The notes under the pieces were generated by a model. The model did not search any database and was not told the origin of the DNA. It saw only the letters and a list, made by a program, of their open reading frames with translations. From assembly GCA_963281255.1 (NCBI GenBank), contig OY725494.1:2617934-2681933 (forward strand): DNA of 64,000 bases, written 5' to 3'. A program made the position numbers and the translations under genes. Positions 1-11,567 of the stretch are shown piece by piece; position 1 is the first letter of the stretch; every line of letters begins with the position of its first letter. This stretch comes from Aphrocallistes beatrix. Its lineage: Eukaryota > Porifera > Hexactinellida > Sceptrulophora > Aphrocallistidae.

Positions 1-65
1 TATTGGTTAACTTTTGTTTATAATATTTATATAAATTAAACAAATTCTCAAAATAGGCTAGATTG

Positions 66-152
66 AGTAACTTCAGGCGCCCGCAGAGCGACTATGCGGA
101 CACGCAGTGTCCGCAAGCCGCGCAGCGCAAGTAAGCGAAGCGCACTTGTATA
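66..152 (-). repeat. Family A repeat, GC-rich head only
   Basis: The stretch carries the GC-rich head of the abundant family A repeat in reverse orientation: short nested palindromes of the type GCGGACAC...GTGTCCGC and a run of AAGCGAAGCGCACTTG. The 1-65 flank matches a second repeat family (B) also seen near 29.6 kb and 54 kb. No gene is seen here. Confidence 0.7.
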
Positions 153-180
153 TATATAAATACACATTAATCGAGGTTTA

Positions 181-875
181 TGGTCCTTAGAGATTGTAAT
201 TCGAATATTTTCAATGATTTTAAAAGATTTTTCGATTCTATGACTTAGAAATGTGTTTTGTATGGTGAGTTTTGAGAAAAAATAAGTGTCCTGGTCCGCA
301 GCGAAAATCGTGAATCAGGGCCCACTGCTTTTCAAGTTATCTTCCCAGAGTCTTCAAATTGTAGGAAAAATTAGCTCACACATTTTCCTCGAACACTCTA
401 AATTTGTAGAAATATAAGATGTTCAGATCAGTGCATTTTGAAGACCAATTGGATCAGATTTTTTAGTGATGTGAAAGAAATTTCCATTTTGGGGAATTTT
501 GCAAAATGTACCTAATTTGAACTGCGACTGAATAACTTTTTCTCGTTTCTGATAACGAATTCAGTGGATTTATGAAATATTTCTATGGCGAATGAAAGGT
601 ACCTGGTGCTTAATCGTCATGGGACATCGATTATGAAAACATTTTTACAGAAGCAGTGGGCCCTGATTCGTGATTTTCGCTACGTGCCAGGACACATTTT
701 TTTTCTCAAAACTCACCATACAAAACACATTTCTAAGTCATAGAATCGAAAAATCTTTTAAAATCATTGAAAATATTCGAATTACAATCTCTAAGGACCA
801 TAATAACTAAGATCGTTTGAGTATAATAAATTTTATACCTAATGAAGCTTGTAACAGAACTTAAGAGTCACCCTG
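181..875. mobile_element. Palindromic mariner-type MITE, copy 1 (left end lost)
   Basis: The two ends are long inverted copies of each other: the segment at about 181-330 returns reversed at about 650-805. The right terminus reads GTCACCCTG followed by TA. The better preserved copy at 43482-44254 shows that the left terminus (CAGGGTGAC) is missing here. There is no transposase frame. The CAGGGTG terminus and TA target site fit the Tc1/mariner superfamily. Confidence 0.75.
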
Positions 876-877
876 TA

Positions 878-1300
878 TATGCATATTTTCACACCTTTTA
901 AAAATTTCGTATTTTGAGCTAAAAGCGAGTTCTCAACTGCAAATATATGGATATTTTAATATGTAGATTCCGATTTTCGCACTTTAAAAGTGATAATATG
1001 CGAATGTTATTAGTTACTACATAAGTTTATATATATATTTTCACACCTTATGAAAAATATTTCATTTTGAGTTAAAAGCGAGTTCTCAACGGCTAATCTA
1101 AGGTATTTTAATATGTGGAATCCGATTTTCACATTTTAAAAGTAATAATGTGAATATTTTACGAGTTATTAGCATATGTATATATACATGTTTACACCTT
1201 TTGAAAAATTCTTCTTAGCGAGCTTTCAACGGCTATTATAGGGTATTTTAATATGTAGATTCCTAATTTCACACTTGGAATGCCCTAAAATGAGTATTTG
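878..1300. repeat. Tandem repeat, period about 150 bp, about three copies
   Basis: A motif 'tatat(g)catattttcacacctttt' followed by 'gagctaaaagcgagttctcaac' and 'tattttaatatgtag' recurs starting near 880, 1030 and 1180. The copies have diverged by scattered substitutions. Single units of the same motif appear elsewhere, for example near 29.4 kb and 62.2 kb. No coding potential is seen. Confidence 0.65.
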
Positions 1301-1369
1301 CCGATGTATTCCGATATTCACATTTCATGTTCCTTCGAGTCACTTCCTGGAGCTGCACTATCGGTCTGT

Positions 1370-1731
1370 CGACCGACATTTTTTATACTTAGAAATTTCA
1401 GTTTTTCAACCATAACTCAAGCATTTTAAGTGATAGAAGGCTGAAATTTTAATAGAATGTGTATATTAATATATCTCACATATGATACAACTATCATCAA
1501 AAAAATGATGACTCATCACTCTGTTATGACGTTATCATTACGCTTAAAATTTTAAAAAATTACAAATTTGGTGATTTTTCGTGCGATATCGATTTTAACA
1601 GTGAGACAGACGTATTTAGAGATGTTATCTCCCTTATTATTAATCAATGTGACTCCAGGCGTCCGTAGGGCGCCTCCGGCGGACACAAAGTGTCCTCCAG
1701 CCGCGAAGCGCAAGCAAGCGAAATGCGCTTG
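1370..1731 (-). repeat. Family A repeat, partial
   Basis: Reverse-orientation copy holding the head and middle of family A: the central block with 'gatgactcatcactctgttatgacg', the 'gatgttatctccctta' block and the GC-rich head with GCGGACAC. The microsatellite tail is missing. No frame in it is coding. Confidence 0.75.
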
Positions 1732-1779
1732 TAATATAGAAAATGAGAGGTTAATTTATAGCTGGAGCTGTATGATGGG

Positions 1780-2280
1780 TTCTGCTTTTTAACAGCTGAC
1801 TTGTTGTTAAGGTTGGCTTTTCTATATTCCCGCCGCAATTGAAACAATTTATCCTGGAATGCAGGAGTTTGCTTTTTTTGGTATTTGCGTAGTTTGTCCT
1901 CGTAAACGAGTTGCTGCTGGACCAGGATGAGTATAGCTTCGGAATGTAGCATGGACACTAGAATATAAAACGATATAGTATAACTATGATGAGCTCTTGT
2001 GTTTAACATATTGTGCCATCCCTCGACATCATTATTTGTTCGAATTGCTCTTTTGAAACACACCCTTAGCAGGAGACCACATAGTATTCATCCATGTTCT
2101 GTTAATGTAGAGTCAGTCAATTTTGTTGAATGTCAGAAGTTGCACTTGCAGAGATTTCTGTAAATGATATATGTTCTTGCGGAATGAAGGGTAGTCAAAT
2201 AAGAACTTAATATATTCGTTTATAGGTCCAGATGTACGATATGGGACTGCTAGCCCAAATTCCTGAAACAGGTTAGGATG
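1780..2280 (-). pseudogene. MULE-type transposase, C-terminal remnant
   Basis: On the minus strand the frame reads RTNNDVEGWHNMLN, then a helical segment rich in Q, E and K (QQQLVYEDKLRKYQKKQTPA). This is the C-terminal signature of MULE-like transposases that carry FLYWCH fingers in animals. A preceding segment (FQEFGLAVPYRTSGP, then TWMNTMWSPA) continues the similarity, but only across a frame change, so the copy is dead. The catalytic core is absent. A fragment with the N-terminal FLYWCH finger of the same family lies at 47752-48245. The family call is from memory. Confidence 0.6.
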
Positions 2281-2339
2281 ATAACTCTTTATTTAGTAAA
2301 TGCTGTTTCTTCGTTTTCTTCCCACGTAAAAGCGTTGTT

Positions 2340-3215
2340 CCATGGCCTACTAAATACACGGCCGTGTATGTGACCGAGAAGGCCTGAAAATAGATGGTCA
2401 GTTTTAACACAGTGCAAAGTTTAATTGGAACGTTAAATCAAAAACCGTATACGATAGAATTTTAAAATATATTATTCCCATATACAAACATCATATCAGG
2501 GTATGCAATTCGACTGTCAAAAGTTTATATGTCATCATGTGATTGCGCAATAGGCTCTTTTTAGAGCGAAACATGCTGCTGTTCTAGCTCATTTTAATTG
2601 TAGAATGCTCAGCATTTATATGGCTGGGAGACATCCGCGATATCGGGGACACTGTGTCCCCAGTGGGCACTCTACGGATATTATTAAACATCGTTATCTG
2701 CATTTCTAATGCTTGATTTTTTTATAGGACAACAATGGGAAGGCCTCAATCCAAAAAATCTGAAATTCTTCATCGGAATGTCTATGCATTCCTCAGTTGC
2801 TATGGAGACAATAAATGCATGTTTAGACCAAAACTCAAACATTCATTTTTTGCTTCCATAGCAACTGAAGAATGCATGTACATTCCGATGAAGATTTTCA
2901 TATTTTTGGGATTAAGGCCTTTATTGTTGTTTTATCAAAAAATCAAGCATTAGAAATGCAGATAACGATGTTTAAAATCAACCTAGAACAGCAGCATTTT
3001 TAGCTCTAAAAAGAGCCTATTCCGCAATCACATGATGACATATCAACTTTTTGACAGCCGAATAGCATACCCTGATATGATGTTTGTATATGGTAAGAAT
3101 ACATTTCGAAGGTCTATCGCACACGGTTTTTTATTTATCGTTCAATTAAACTTTGCACTGTGTTAAAACTGGCCTTCTCGGTGACATACACGGCCGTGTA
3201 TTAAGTAGGCCATGG
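2340..3215. mobile_element. Long foldback element with about 430 bp arms
   Basis: The sequence is almost one palindrome. It begins CCATGGCCTACTAAATACAC and ends with the reverse (GTGTATTAAGTAGGCCATGG). Inner landmarks such as AATCACATGATGACATAT pair across the centre near 2840. The centre holds 'attcctcagttgctatggag' facing its reverse. No transposase is present. A one-arm fragment of the same family lies at about 24640-24840. Superfamily is not clear, as no convincing target duplication was found. Confidence 0.7.
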
Positions 3216-3309
3216 TTGTTTTTTCCTAAAAGACGGTTAAGAGGGTCTGCGATTGATGCACAGTTCTTTATATATATCTCCTATAGTATCTTGCCAGTCC
3301 CAAGAATTA

Positions 3310-3900
3310 CAGGGTGATCCAAAAGTTCTGCAACTATAAATTCTACTCCATTGATTTGACTAAGATAATTTAGTTTAACTTTAAAGCGGTTTGCATCTAT
3401 GTAATATACCACCCTTCTAGTTTAGAAATGAACACTGTTCATTGCGCAAAATATTTTTTATACAAATTTTTGAAATATTATATACCGGGACTCCAATATT
3501 GTGATCTCAAAAACGTCAAGTTCGAAAATAACTATTTTCTCCTTATTAAATATATTTATATATTCCTATAGTCAGTTATTAATTCAAAATACTAAAATAT
3601 GACTATTTCTTTTGGTTTATTGACCGGGAATCACCAATAAGAACAACAAATGTTAAAGTATAATCATAGAATGTACCAAGCATTCGAGATTTTTTTCTTT
3701 CGATTTTTCGCTTTTTTCTAAACACACAAACATTTATGATCCACCTTAGCAAATACATTAGGAAAGAAAGGCAATTGGATTGCAAAATAATTGAAATAAT
3801 CCTTATGATTCTCAAGTAAAACGAAATGTCGGATGTTAGATTCTCATGTGTAAGTATAATACTTCAGCAAAATTTGTTGCAGAACTTTTGGATCACCCTG
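3310..3900. mobile_element. Mariner-type MITE, 591 bp
   Basis: The element starts CAGGGTGATCCAAAAGTTCT and ends with its reverse, AGAACTTTTGGATCACCCTG. It is flanked by TA on both sides (3308-3309 and 3901-3902). The inverted repeats are about 25 bp. The interior is AT-rich with no coding signal. Confidence 0.8.
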
Positions 3901-5357
3901 TACTTAACATCTTTTTGACATGTAGGGCGTGCCCAGTTCAGAAAATCAACCTTCGAAGCATCCGGCGACATCCTTCTTTTGAAAATTTATGTCCTAGGTA
4001 CGTTGCAGATTTCTTTCTAATTTCGCACGTTTTCCCCCCGTAAAGTCAAGTAATAGCTTTGAATTCTACTGAATACTTACGTAAGGCAGCTCGATGGGAT
4101 TCAACATCAGGGGAGAAAATTAAAATATCATCAACAAAATGGTCACTGATTCCTCTAAGTCCTCTCAAAACTTGATCCCTAATGCGCTTGGTCCGCCTGT
4201 CAAACCAAACGCTAAAATGTTGAATTCATACAGGCCGAGACCAGGTCCAGGTGAAAAATCCGTCTTCATTCCGCTTAATTTATCTTGTACCTGGTCTGGT
4301 AGAGGAAAGGGATATGCATCTTTATGTGTCTTGTTTAGACTATGCAAAACGAACCTTCCGTCTTTCTTTCCCACCATTACTGGTGGAGATAACCAAGGGG
4401 TAATTACTTAATTACATAATCTAATGATATCTCTATCGCACATATCTTTGATTTATAAATTCACTTCATATGCCTGAGGTATTGGCCGAGGCGGTACCTT
4501 GACTGGTTTCGAATCACCTGTCCTAATTCTAAACTCTTCGACTTGTGTAATAACATATTTAGTCGCATCGCATTGGATTCTTTGCTTCAGATCCTTATCG
4601 CAACATATAAGTTTCACAGGTTTACATAGGACATTATTAGAGGCAAAGGGTATAATTAGTTGAGAACTTTAGAATTTCTGACCTCATCTCGGCTCCTCCG
4701 ATAGGTCCCTTGTAGTTTAAATTGACGCCCGATTGGAGATTGATATAACAATATCTTGATATATACGCCAATTTTCCACAATTATACACCGAATCTGTCT
4801 CTTAGTTTGACGCTTATTCAGACAATGTTTTGCTATTGGCCCTTTACCGCTTCCCAGTTCCAAGAGAGCGCCGACCATCAAACCCACCCTGTACTACACA
4901 CTTTAGGCCAAGTTGTCCCTGAATCAACTAACTGCTTCATCTATTGCAGGCATAGACACAGAAATACATCCTGTTATCCCACTAGCCTTTTCTTCTAACC
5001 CACTGTCCAAGTGACTTGACTTTGCTTTACTAATACAGCTTCACGGTTTACCTTCCAATCGAATCAAAATTTGTTCCCAGTTCATTGCAGATTCGGACGT
5101 TCTAATATCTGGAAATATTCATATATTCTCGTATATAGCCTTAGGTAGACCACTAATGTATTGTTCAAATAACAATACTAGGTCCTTTACATCAGTGGTT
5201 CTGAACCTTTTCAGTCAGTGGTACCCCTTGGTGTCAACATGAGGTTTCACGTACCGCTCTCAATGTTGTTGAACTTAGTCATTGATAATAATGCTACGAT
5301 TATCCTAAAAAAATAAACAAACAATAACCATAGCCTACTCTAATAATGCCTCACAGT

Positions 5358-5522
5358 CATAGGCGTAACTATTTTGATTTTTTCATGGTTAGCTGGGGTG
5401 GCGAGATTTGTAAACATACTTGTAATGTATATTAAACTAATGTGGCATGCCACCCCAATTCAACATAACATTTAGGTCTGGGGTGGCACGCTACCCCTGC
5501 CACTCCTGGAGGTACGCCTATG
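5358..5522. mobile_element. hAT MITE, 165 bp, with 8 bp target duplication
   Basis: The termini are CATAGGCGTAAC and the near-reverse GGTACGCCTATG. The 8 bp CTCACAGT occurs directly on both sides (5350-5357 and 5523-5530), as expected for a hAT insertion. The interior is a GGGGTGGC/GCCACCCC near-palindrome without coding capacity. Confidence 0.85.
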
Positions 5523-6434
5523 CTCACAGTAAAATAACCAAGGATGCAGTAATAGCCGAATGGATTAATACACGATTAGCCTAAAATCGTTAACCATGTA
5601 GAATAGCATTAAGAATGTATTACCAGCATATATAAACATGGTATCAAAGTACATATATCCGTTGTCAAAATTTCGATTAGTCATCATATCATTGCGCAGC
5701 AGGTCATTTTAAGCACGATTTTGGCGATTTTCTAAGCTGTTTTAAGCGAATTTTTCAATGGAATGTTGTTACATTCCTACGTTGCTATGGTAAAGCATTT
5801 TGATCAGTTTGAGCCATATCCTGCAAACGGTAATAACTAGGCCTTCAAATTCGTTCGTATTTGATAGGCAATTGGCTACTTCCTTTTAGGTAATAATATA
5901 ATTTAAACTTCTAAATTCACAGACTATAGAGTTATGCGACAATTTAGTATTTTGGTCACATCCTTAATATCAACCCATAACTCAAAACTCGTTGACTTTA
6001 GAAGTTCAAGTTGTATTATCACCTAATAGTAAGTAGTCCATTGCCTATCAAACACGATCAAATTTGAAGATCTAGTTACTACAGTTTGCACGAAATTTCC
6101 CAAACTGACCAAAATGCTTTACTATAGCAACGCGGGAATGCAACAAACATTCCATCGGAAACTTCTAAATTTTTCAAATCAACTAGTACTAATCTTGGTT
6201 CTACACAAAAATCACACCTTAATAGCATTTAGAAATAAGGTTTAAACAGCTTAGAAAATCGATAAAATCGTCCTTAGAATGACCTGTTTCGCAATGATAT
6301 GATGACTAATCAAATTTTTACCAACAATATAAGTGCTCTGACATCATGTTTATATATACTGGTAATGCATTCTTAAGGTCTATTCTGCATGGCAACGATT
6401 TTAGGCCAATCATGCATTATTTCGGGGTGCATGC

Positions 6435-6945
6435 ATTTGTCCGAATTTTGAAGCTGTCATTTGTCAGAGTTGTCCTAGTTGTCACTTGTCAGAATGATTT
6501 TTAGGACTGCTGTCACTTGTCAGAATGGTTTTTAGGACTGCTGTCACTTGTCAGAATGGTTTTTAAGGAATGGCGGATGTTTCGTCACTGATATTTCTTT
6601 GAATGAAATTAAAGAATCACTACTTTCATTCTCCCATTCATTCTACCAAATAATAAATGACAATCACCCACCCCACCCCCACGAAATAAAAAAAAACACT
6701 CTCGCGTGCCACTTTATATTATTTCAAACTCAAAATGCCCACTCTCACTTTCCTACCAATTCTATTCAACTTCATGTTTCCTAACAGTTTGTAATTCCAT
6801 TCTAAAATATCAGCGACGAAACCTCCGCCATTCCTTAAAAACCATTCTGACAAGTGACAGCAGTCTTAAAAACCATTCTGACAAGTGACAGCAGTCCTAA
6901 AAATCATTCTGACAAGTGACAACTAGGATAATTCTGACAAATGTA
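6435..6945. mobile_element. Inverted-repeat element with repeated GTCACTTGTCAGAATG motif
   Basis: Three direct copies of a roughly 34 bp unit (CTGTCACTTGTCAGAATGGT followed by TTTTAGGA) on the left face three reversed copies on the right. The arms are about 150 bp and the spacer about 230 bp. The boundaries are approximate and no clear target duplication was found. It interrupts the right arm of the larger foldback element. Confidence 0.6.
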
Positions 6946-7840
6946 ACTCGCCCATTATTTCAATCGGCTACTACTTCATCCCTAGTCCATAATTCTCAGT
7001 CTACTGTGAGGCATTATTAGAGTAGGCTATGCAATAACTATAATTTTATTAAGGTTCTAGTAAACATTTGACAAGTTTGAATTCACCCCAGGTACCCCCT
7101 GGGGGTGCTACGCGTACCCCAGGTTCAGAACCGCTGCTTACATCTCCCATTTCGGAAAGGGAATACCTTGTTTAATAATCTCTTCAACTCAAATAAAAAT
7201 TTCTGCGGGCTCTCGCCAGGATACATCGTTCGTGCATGAAATTCACTTAAAGAAGTGAATGTTATATTTTCTGGTCTAAACGCTCCAAGTAGTTTCTCCT
7301 TCACCGTGTTGTACTCTTTCCTCATCTCCATATTCAGGGTTTATACACCTCCAGAGCTTCGCCTTTCAAGCAGGCCCCCAACAAGAGAGCCTTCTTATTT
7401 TCCGTCCACTCGTTTGCCAAAGAGCAAATCTCGAAGTTGTCAATAAATTCCTCAAAATCCCCATTTTCAAACTTTTGTATCTTAACCAATTGGCTAGCCA
7501 TTAGTGAACCGCTCTCTGCTACCAAATATTATTAACTAAGTACTTTGTATAATATATTCTTTAAAGTAAATGTGTCATGAATTTGGACACATATCATGTC
7601 TCAAATATTGTTGGGTGTTTCTCATTTCCAAAAACTATAAAAATCGGAAAGCCCACAGGAAAATGTTCACATTTTCACTTTTAGAATGACACAATACAGG
7701 AACAAGAATGAATTACGTAGTTGAAACTGAATCTGTTAGTTCCATTACAATCTAATAGAATTTTATAAATACGTCGACTCACAAACTCAATTTATCTAAC
7801 GAACAGGCTATAAACACTCTACAACGAACAAAAGGAAAGA

Positions 7841-8990
7841 ATGGCAGCAAGGTACCCACATGCACCAGTAGTAGTTGCAACCATACAAAATCCCCGACAC
7901 GTCTCCACCCCAGAATTGGAAAGAGCTCTAGAAGAGCTGACTCAACAAGTGGCAGAGAGGAAGCGACAACTCAGCAACACTTTCAAACAGATCCAGGAAA
8001 TGGTGGCACAAAGAGAAGTGACACTCTTGGCAGAGTTGGATGCCATCCCAGCTGAAATAAATTCAAAAATCCATGAGCGAAGAGCTAACTTGAAACAACT
8101 GACAAAGAACAGAGATGATACAGAGAGGGAACTGAATGCCAACAGAGTGAACACGTTGCTACAGAAAAACCTTAAGAACATTGAAGAAGCAATGGAGAAG
8201 ATCCTTTCAGAACAGATTTCGTTTCCTATCGAGTCGATCAGATGTCTGGTGGAAGAGATAGAGAGGACACTGGAAGAGAAGTGTCATATTATGAAACTCC
8301 CTAATCCATACGTTGGCAGGACTCTACCTGTCTGGCATGGAGTTAAGGATGGTGAAGAAGAAGGCCAACTATTCATCCCTACGGCAATCTGTATAGATCC
8401 CACCAGCCAGTTGATTTATGTAGGAGAGTTCTCTACACTTAATACTCGTAGAATCTTACTATACTCTATCGCAATCCAGTGATGAATGACTGCCAGTATA
8501 AGAAGATTTATAAAGACCACATATATCTGATGACACACTTTTCCGCGCTTTATTTTTTCAAACTAAACAGGAAAGGAGAAACAGTTAGATATTTGAATCC
8601 TAGCACTCCATTGTACGGAATATCTATAGAAGGATCGAATATCTACACTTAAGTTGAGAAGTCTCTGATATTATAGATACTTGATCTCAACCTTAAGTCT
8701 ACTAAGAAGATTATTCTGAAGGCTATCTCGTTAAATGAAGAGACAACTCCTCAAACGTCAAATGTTTGTTCTATTCAGCTACTGGACAATAACTACCATC
8801 CAGATCCAATCCAAGAATTCAAGCTAGATGATACCCTAACACGCTCCCTAGTAACAGGAAACGACATCAAGTATGCTCTGTACTTCTCTCTAGATTTCTA
8901 TGAGAATATTCTTGTGAGTGATGATGGAGGTCACTGTATCAGAATATTCTCTCCAGACGGAATCCTGTCCTGATGCAGAAGATTGGTAGG
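7841..8990 (+). pseudogene. Coiled-coil/NHL (TRIM-related, RING-less) gene, degenerate
   Basis: An open frame runs from the ATG at 7841 to 8482 (213 aa). Residues about 25-150 are a charged coiled coil (ELERALEELTQQVAERKRQL onward), followed by the first blade of an NHL propeller (FIPTAICIDPTSQLIYVGEF). The expected propeller continues after the stop in other frames: NDCQYKKIYKDHIYLM, LNRKGETVRYLNPSTPLYGI, then SLDFYENILVSDDGGHCIRI near 8900, with several in-frame stops. Either the gene is a recent pseudogene or only a truncated coiled-coil product is made. A related broken copy at 13022-14928 supports the reconstructed order. NHL proteins of this kind bind protein or RNA partners; the role here is unknown. 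Confidence 0.7.
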
Positions 8991-9675
8991 GAGAGGAAAG
9001 AAGGAAGTATTCAATTCATCATATAATTTATGCTCATAATGCTCAATACTTTATTGGTCTAAATTTATGAATTATTAAAGTTTTTTAATTTTTACTTGTT
9101 TACTACATTTATTGAGAAATCGCTGTCTCCACACCATTGTTGTTCTCTCATTTCTGTATAAGCACAAAACACAAAAATTATGAGCAAACCTGCATCTAAT
9201 ATTCATTAGCTATTTTATAGAAGGCGTGCTATCGATCAAATAAGAATTATGATCTGAAAATATGGATTTGCATTGTTAGTTGAATAATGAATATAATGCA
9301 ACAGGAATTTACAATTAATTTCAAATTAGCAACTAGACATTGACAAATAATACTGTCTAGCGAGCCTTTTTTCCATTTGTAAACAACTGATGAGGAATTA
9401 AGAAGCGATTAGATTAAACTAGAATAGCCTTTTGTTATGTGACAGGACTAGAATATAGTATGTATATCAAAATATATAAACTACGTATGTGGCAGTGAGT
9501 TGTATTAGTAATTGATTTTAATCAAAGTCGTGTTTGAACTTAATTAATGTTCAATATTTGACCTTTTAACTGATTCAAAGTACAATATCCGTACTAGCAA
9601 CTTCGCGTTTAGACCATTTCGTGAAACCCGAGTTGCTAACAAGCGAATCCCACTTTATACTATAAATAGAATAGA
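8991..9675. other. Intergenic, no gene seen
   Basis: AT-rich DNA between the degenerate NHL gene and the seven-exon gene. A TATAAATA string lies at 9661-9668, but it is only 7 bp upstream of the proposed ATG. It could serve as a core promoter only if translation starts further downstream, so it is not called as a promoter. Confidence 0.5.
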
Positions 9676-11567
9676 ATGCCACTTGAGAAGAAACCAGTCG
9701 CTAAGCCAGGTGTGACGAAGCCTGCGGGCGCCACTAAACCAACACAAGGCGCGGGATCTGGATTCAAGTCAGGCAGTGCACCCAAGAAACAAACAACAAC
9801 AACGACAACAACCGCCAAAAAGCCTTCTTCAAGTAATGTATACAATAATATAAATTATATATCCATAGTATACTAGCTAATCGTACGAAGGAACATGAGC
9901 ATGCTCCTTTTTGTAACGAGTTCTATTCGGATCAAATACAGTACTGCCTAAACCATGGATATGTACCTAAAGTTTTAAGGATTAAAAGGTGTATCACTTA
10001 AGCTTATTAATAAACTCAATTTTGATACTAAATATAGCTACAGCAGATAAGGGTGCTGCAAAGAAGAAGGAAGCAGGCGCTAAAGTTATCAAAGATGACA
10101 AAGTAAGTACACACAAACACAAACAATAATAGCGAAACCTAATCGTTGAAAATTCGATTCATATCATTTTGGATGAAAGAAATATTTGAAAATTACAAGT
10201 ATATTACTCAAATCTTCAAATCTTGAAAATGTTCTAACTTGGTTGGCTGGACAGTGGTCACGGCCTTATTCTAAATTTAGAGTCTAGAGTCCATTTGGGA
10301 GGAGAATGTGGGGGATATGAACGTAATGTCAGTTATTGCTGCATTCACTTGTATTTGCTGATTATATATCTCTCAAACAGAGTGTCAAGAAAGAGATTGA
10401 CCAAGCTGCTCAGCTGATCAAAGAGGTGAGTTGTTATATTATTAGATATAACTATTTAAAGATGTGATATATTGCCCATTGTCTCAGAAGAATGTGGAAT
10501 CACAGAATCTGTTTGTTTGTTTGTACTGAATACTTATTTATAACAACGAAATGTAAATGATTATCTAAAACTTTTTTTTTGAAATTGAAATTTGAAATTA
10601 TTATCTTATTTTAGGTAAAAATCGAAGAAAAGAAAGGTAAACAAATAAATAATGTTATAATGTATCCAATATTATAATTATATGAATATGTGTATTTATA
10701 TTTAGAATTTTATTTATAGCGGACGAGATGAATATCCAGCTTAAACAGATAGCAGAGGTAGTATTCGATGACAAAGCTAAACAAATTGAAACAACAAAAA
10801 AGTAAATACATATTAGCTAGCCTTACTATTTATATATATACAAAGTTCCAATTTGGAACAAACAGAGGTGTGAAAATCTTATTCTTCTAGATGGCCGCTA
10901 GTTCTAGACAGGAATGGGAATGTAGAAGCATTCATGAGGTATCGAGATGTGAACTTTATCGACACTTTCAATCCATCGAACATGGAATCAGACAAAATCC
11001 GTATGGCCATCCTAGGCTCTCTAAGGTTTGGTAAGGAAATGGTTGTGTATACACACGATCAGCTGGCATCCATGTGGAGCATTCTGACGGAGAGAATGAA
11101 TGGGATACATGCAGACCTACTCAAGGATATTATGTCGAGGAAAATACTGGAGGAAGATTAGTGAGTTTAAGTGACTTAGAATTTAATCAACACTCACATA
11201 TACTAGGAAGGGATCTTTCAATATCTGAATTAGCACTGGGGTATATTATATTTATAGTAGGAACAAGCCTTATATGTTTTTTCTCAAAGTTTACCCAAAG
11301 CCACTTTTTAAGTACGTTTGTAACATTTGGGCAGTCATCAAAATTCGCCAAATTTAAAACTAAGAGCTAGTCAGTTCTGTATTTATGGGATCTATATTTA
11401 GTTACAAGAACCTCGTGAGAGAGGAAGATGGAGAAATGTACAGCCAAATGGAATTCAGTAAGAGTCAGATGTACGAACTGAACAAGAAATTCAAATTGGT
11501 TCTCCTCACGAATGACGAGGAAATCCAAGCATTCAGATCTGATTGGTTGATTGTAACTGTCACTTAA
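9676..11567 (+). CDS. Seven-exon gene, IQANK1 C-terminal-domain-like protein (266 aa)
   Basis: Exons at 9676-9832, 10044-10102, 10381-10425, 10615-10636, 10720-10801, 10891-11160 and 11402-11567 all have GT/AG borders. They join with no stop into 801 nt (266 aa plus stop). The N-terminal 55 residues are low complexity, rich in K, P, A, T and G. Residues about 70-120 form a charged helix (KKKEAGAKVIKDD, SVKKEIDQAAQLIKE, DEMNIQLKQIAEVV). From about residue 122 there is a folded domain opening WPLVLDRNGNVEAFMRYRD, with MAILGSLRFGKEMVVY in the middle and DWLIVTVT at the end. From memory this matches the C-terminal domain of IQANK1, which normally follows ankyrin repeats and an IQ motif; neither is present. 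Exon 4 is a 22 nt micro-exon. Function is unknown. The model is strong, the family name less so. Confidence 0.7.

Larger units (their letters stand above)
5193..7136. mobile_element. Long hAT-like foldback element carrying two nested insertions
   Basis: The ends are CAGTGGTTCTGAACC and GGTTCAGAACCGCTG, typical of hAT elements. The flanks (tttacat, cttacat) look like an imperfect 7-8 bp target duplication. Inside, the arms pair over hundreds of bases: CATAGCCTACTCTAATAATG at about 5330 faces its reverse at about 7015, and the 5540-5990 block faces 5990-6420. The left arm is interrupted by a 165 bp MITE, the right arm by a separate inverted-repeat element. There is no transposase. It lies inside the Ty3/Gypsy fossil, so it is younger than that fossil. 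Confidence 0.7.
3906..7540 (-). mobile_element. Old Ty3/Gypsy-type retroelement fossil, split by a later insertion
   Basis: Two blocks on the minus strand belong to one element: 7137-7540 resembles a Gag protein (helical capsid-like text with EFIDNFEICSLANEWTENKK), and 3906-5192 carries pol similarity, including a reverse transcriptase stretch with KDAYPFPLPDQVQDKLSG and FGLTGGPSA. The foldback element at 5193-7136 sits between them. The copy is broken in many places and no LTRs were recognised, so it is old and inert. Confidence 0.7.

Noticed and set aside
9661-9668. TATAAATA as promoter of the seven-exon gene
   Set aside because: It lies only 7 bp before the proposed ATG, so a start site 25-30 bp downstream would fall inside the coding region.
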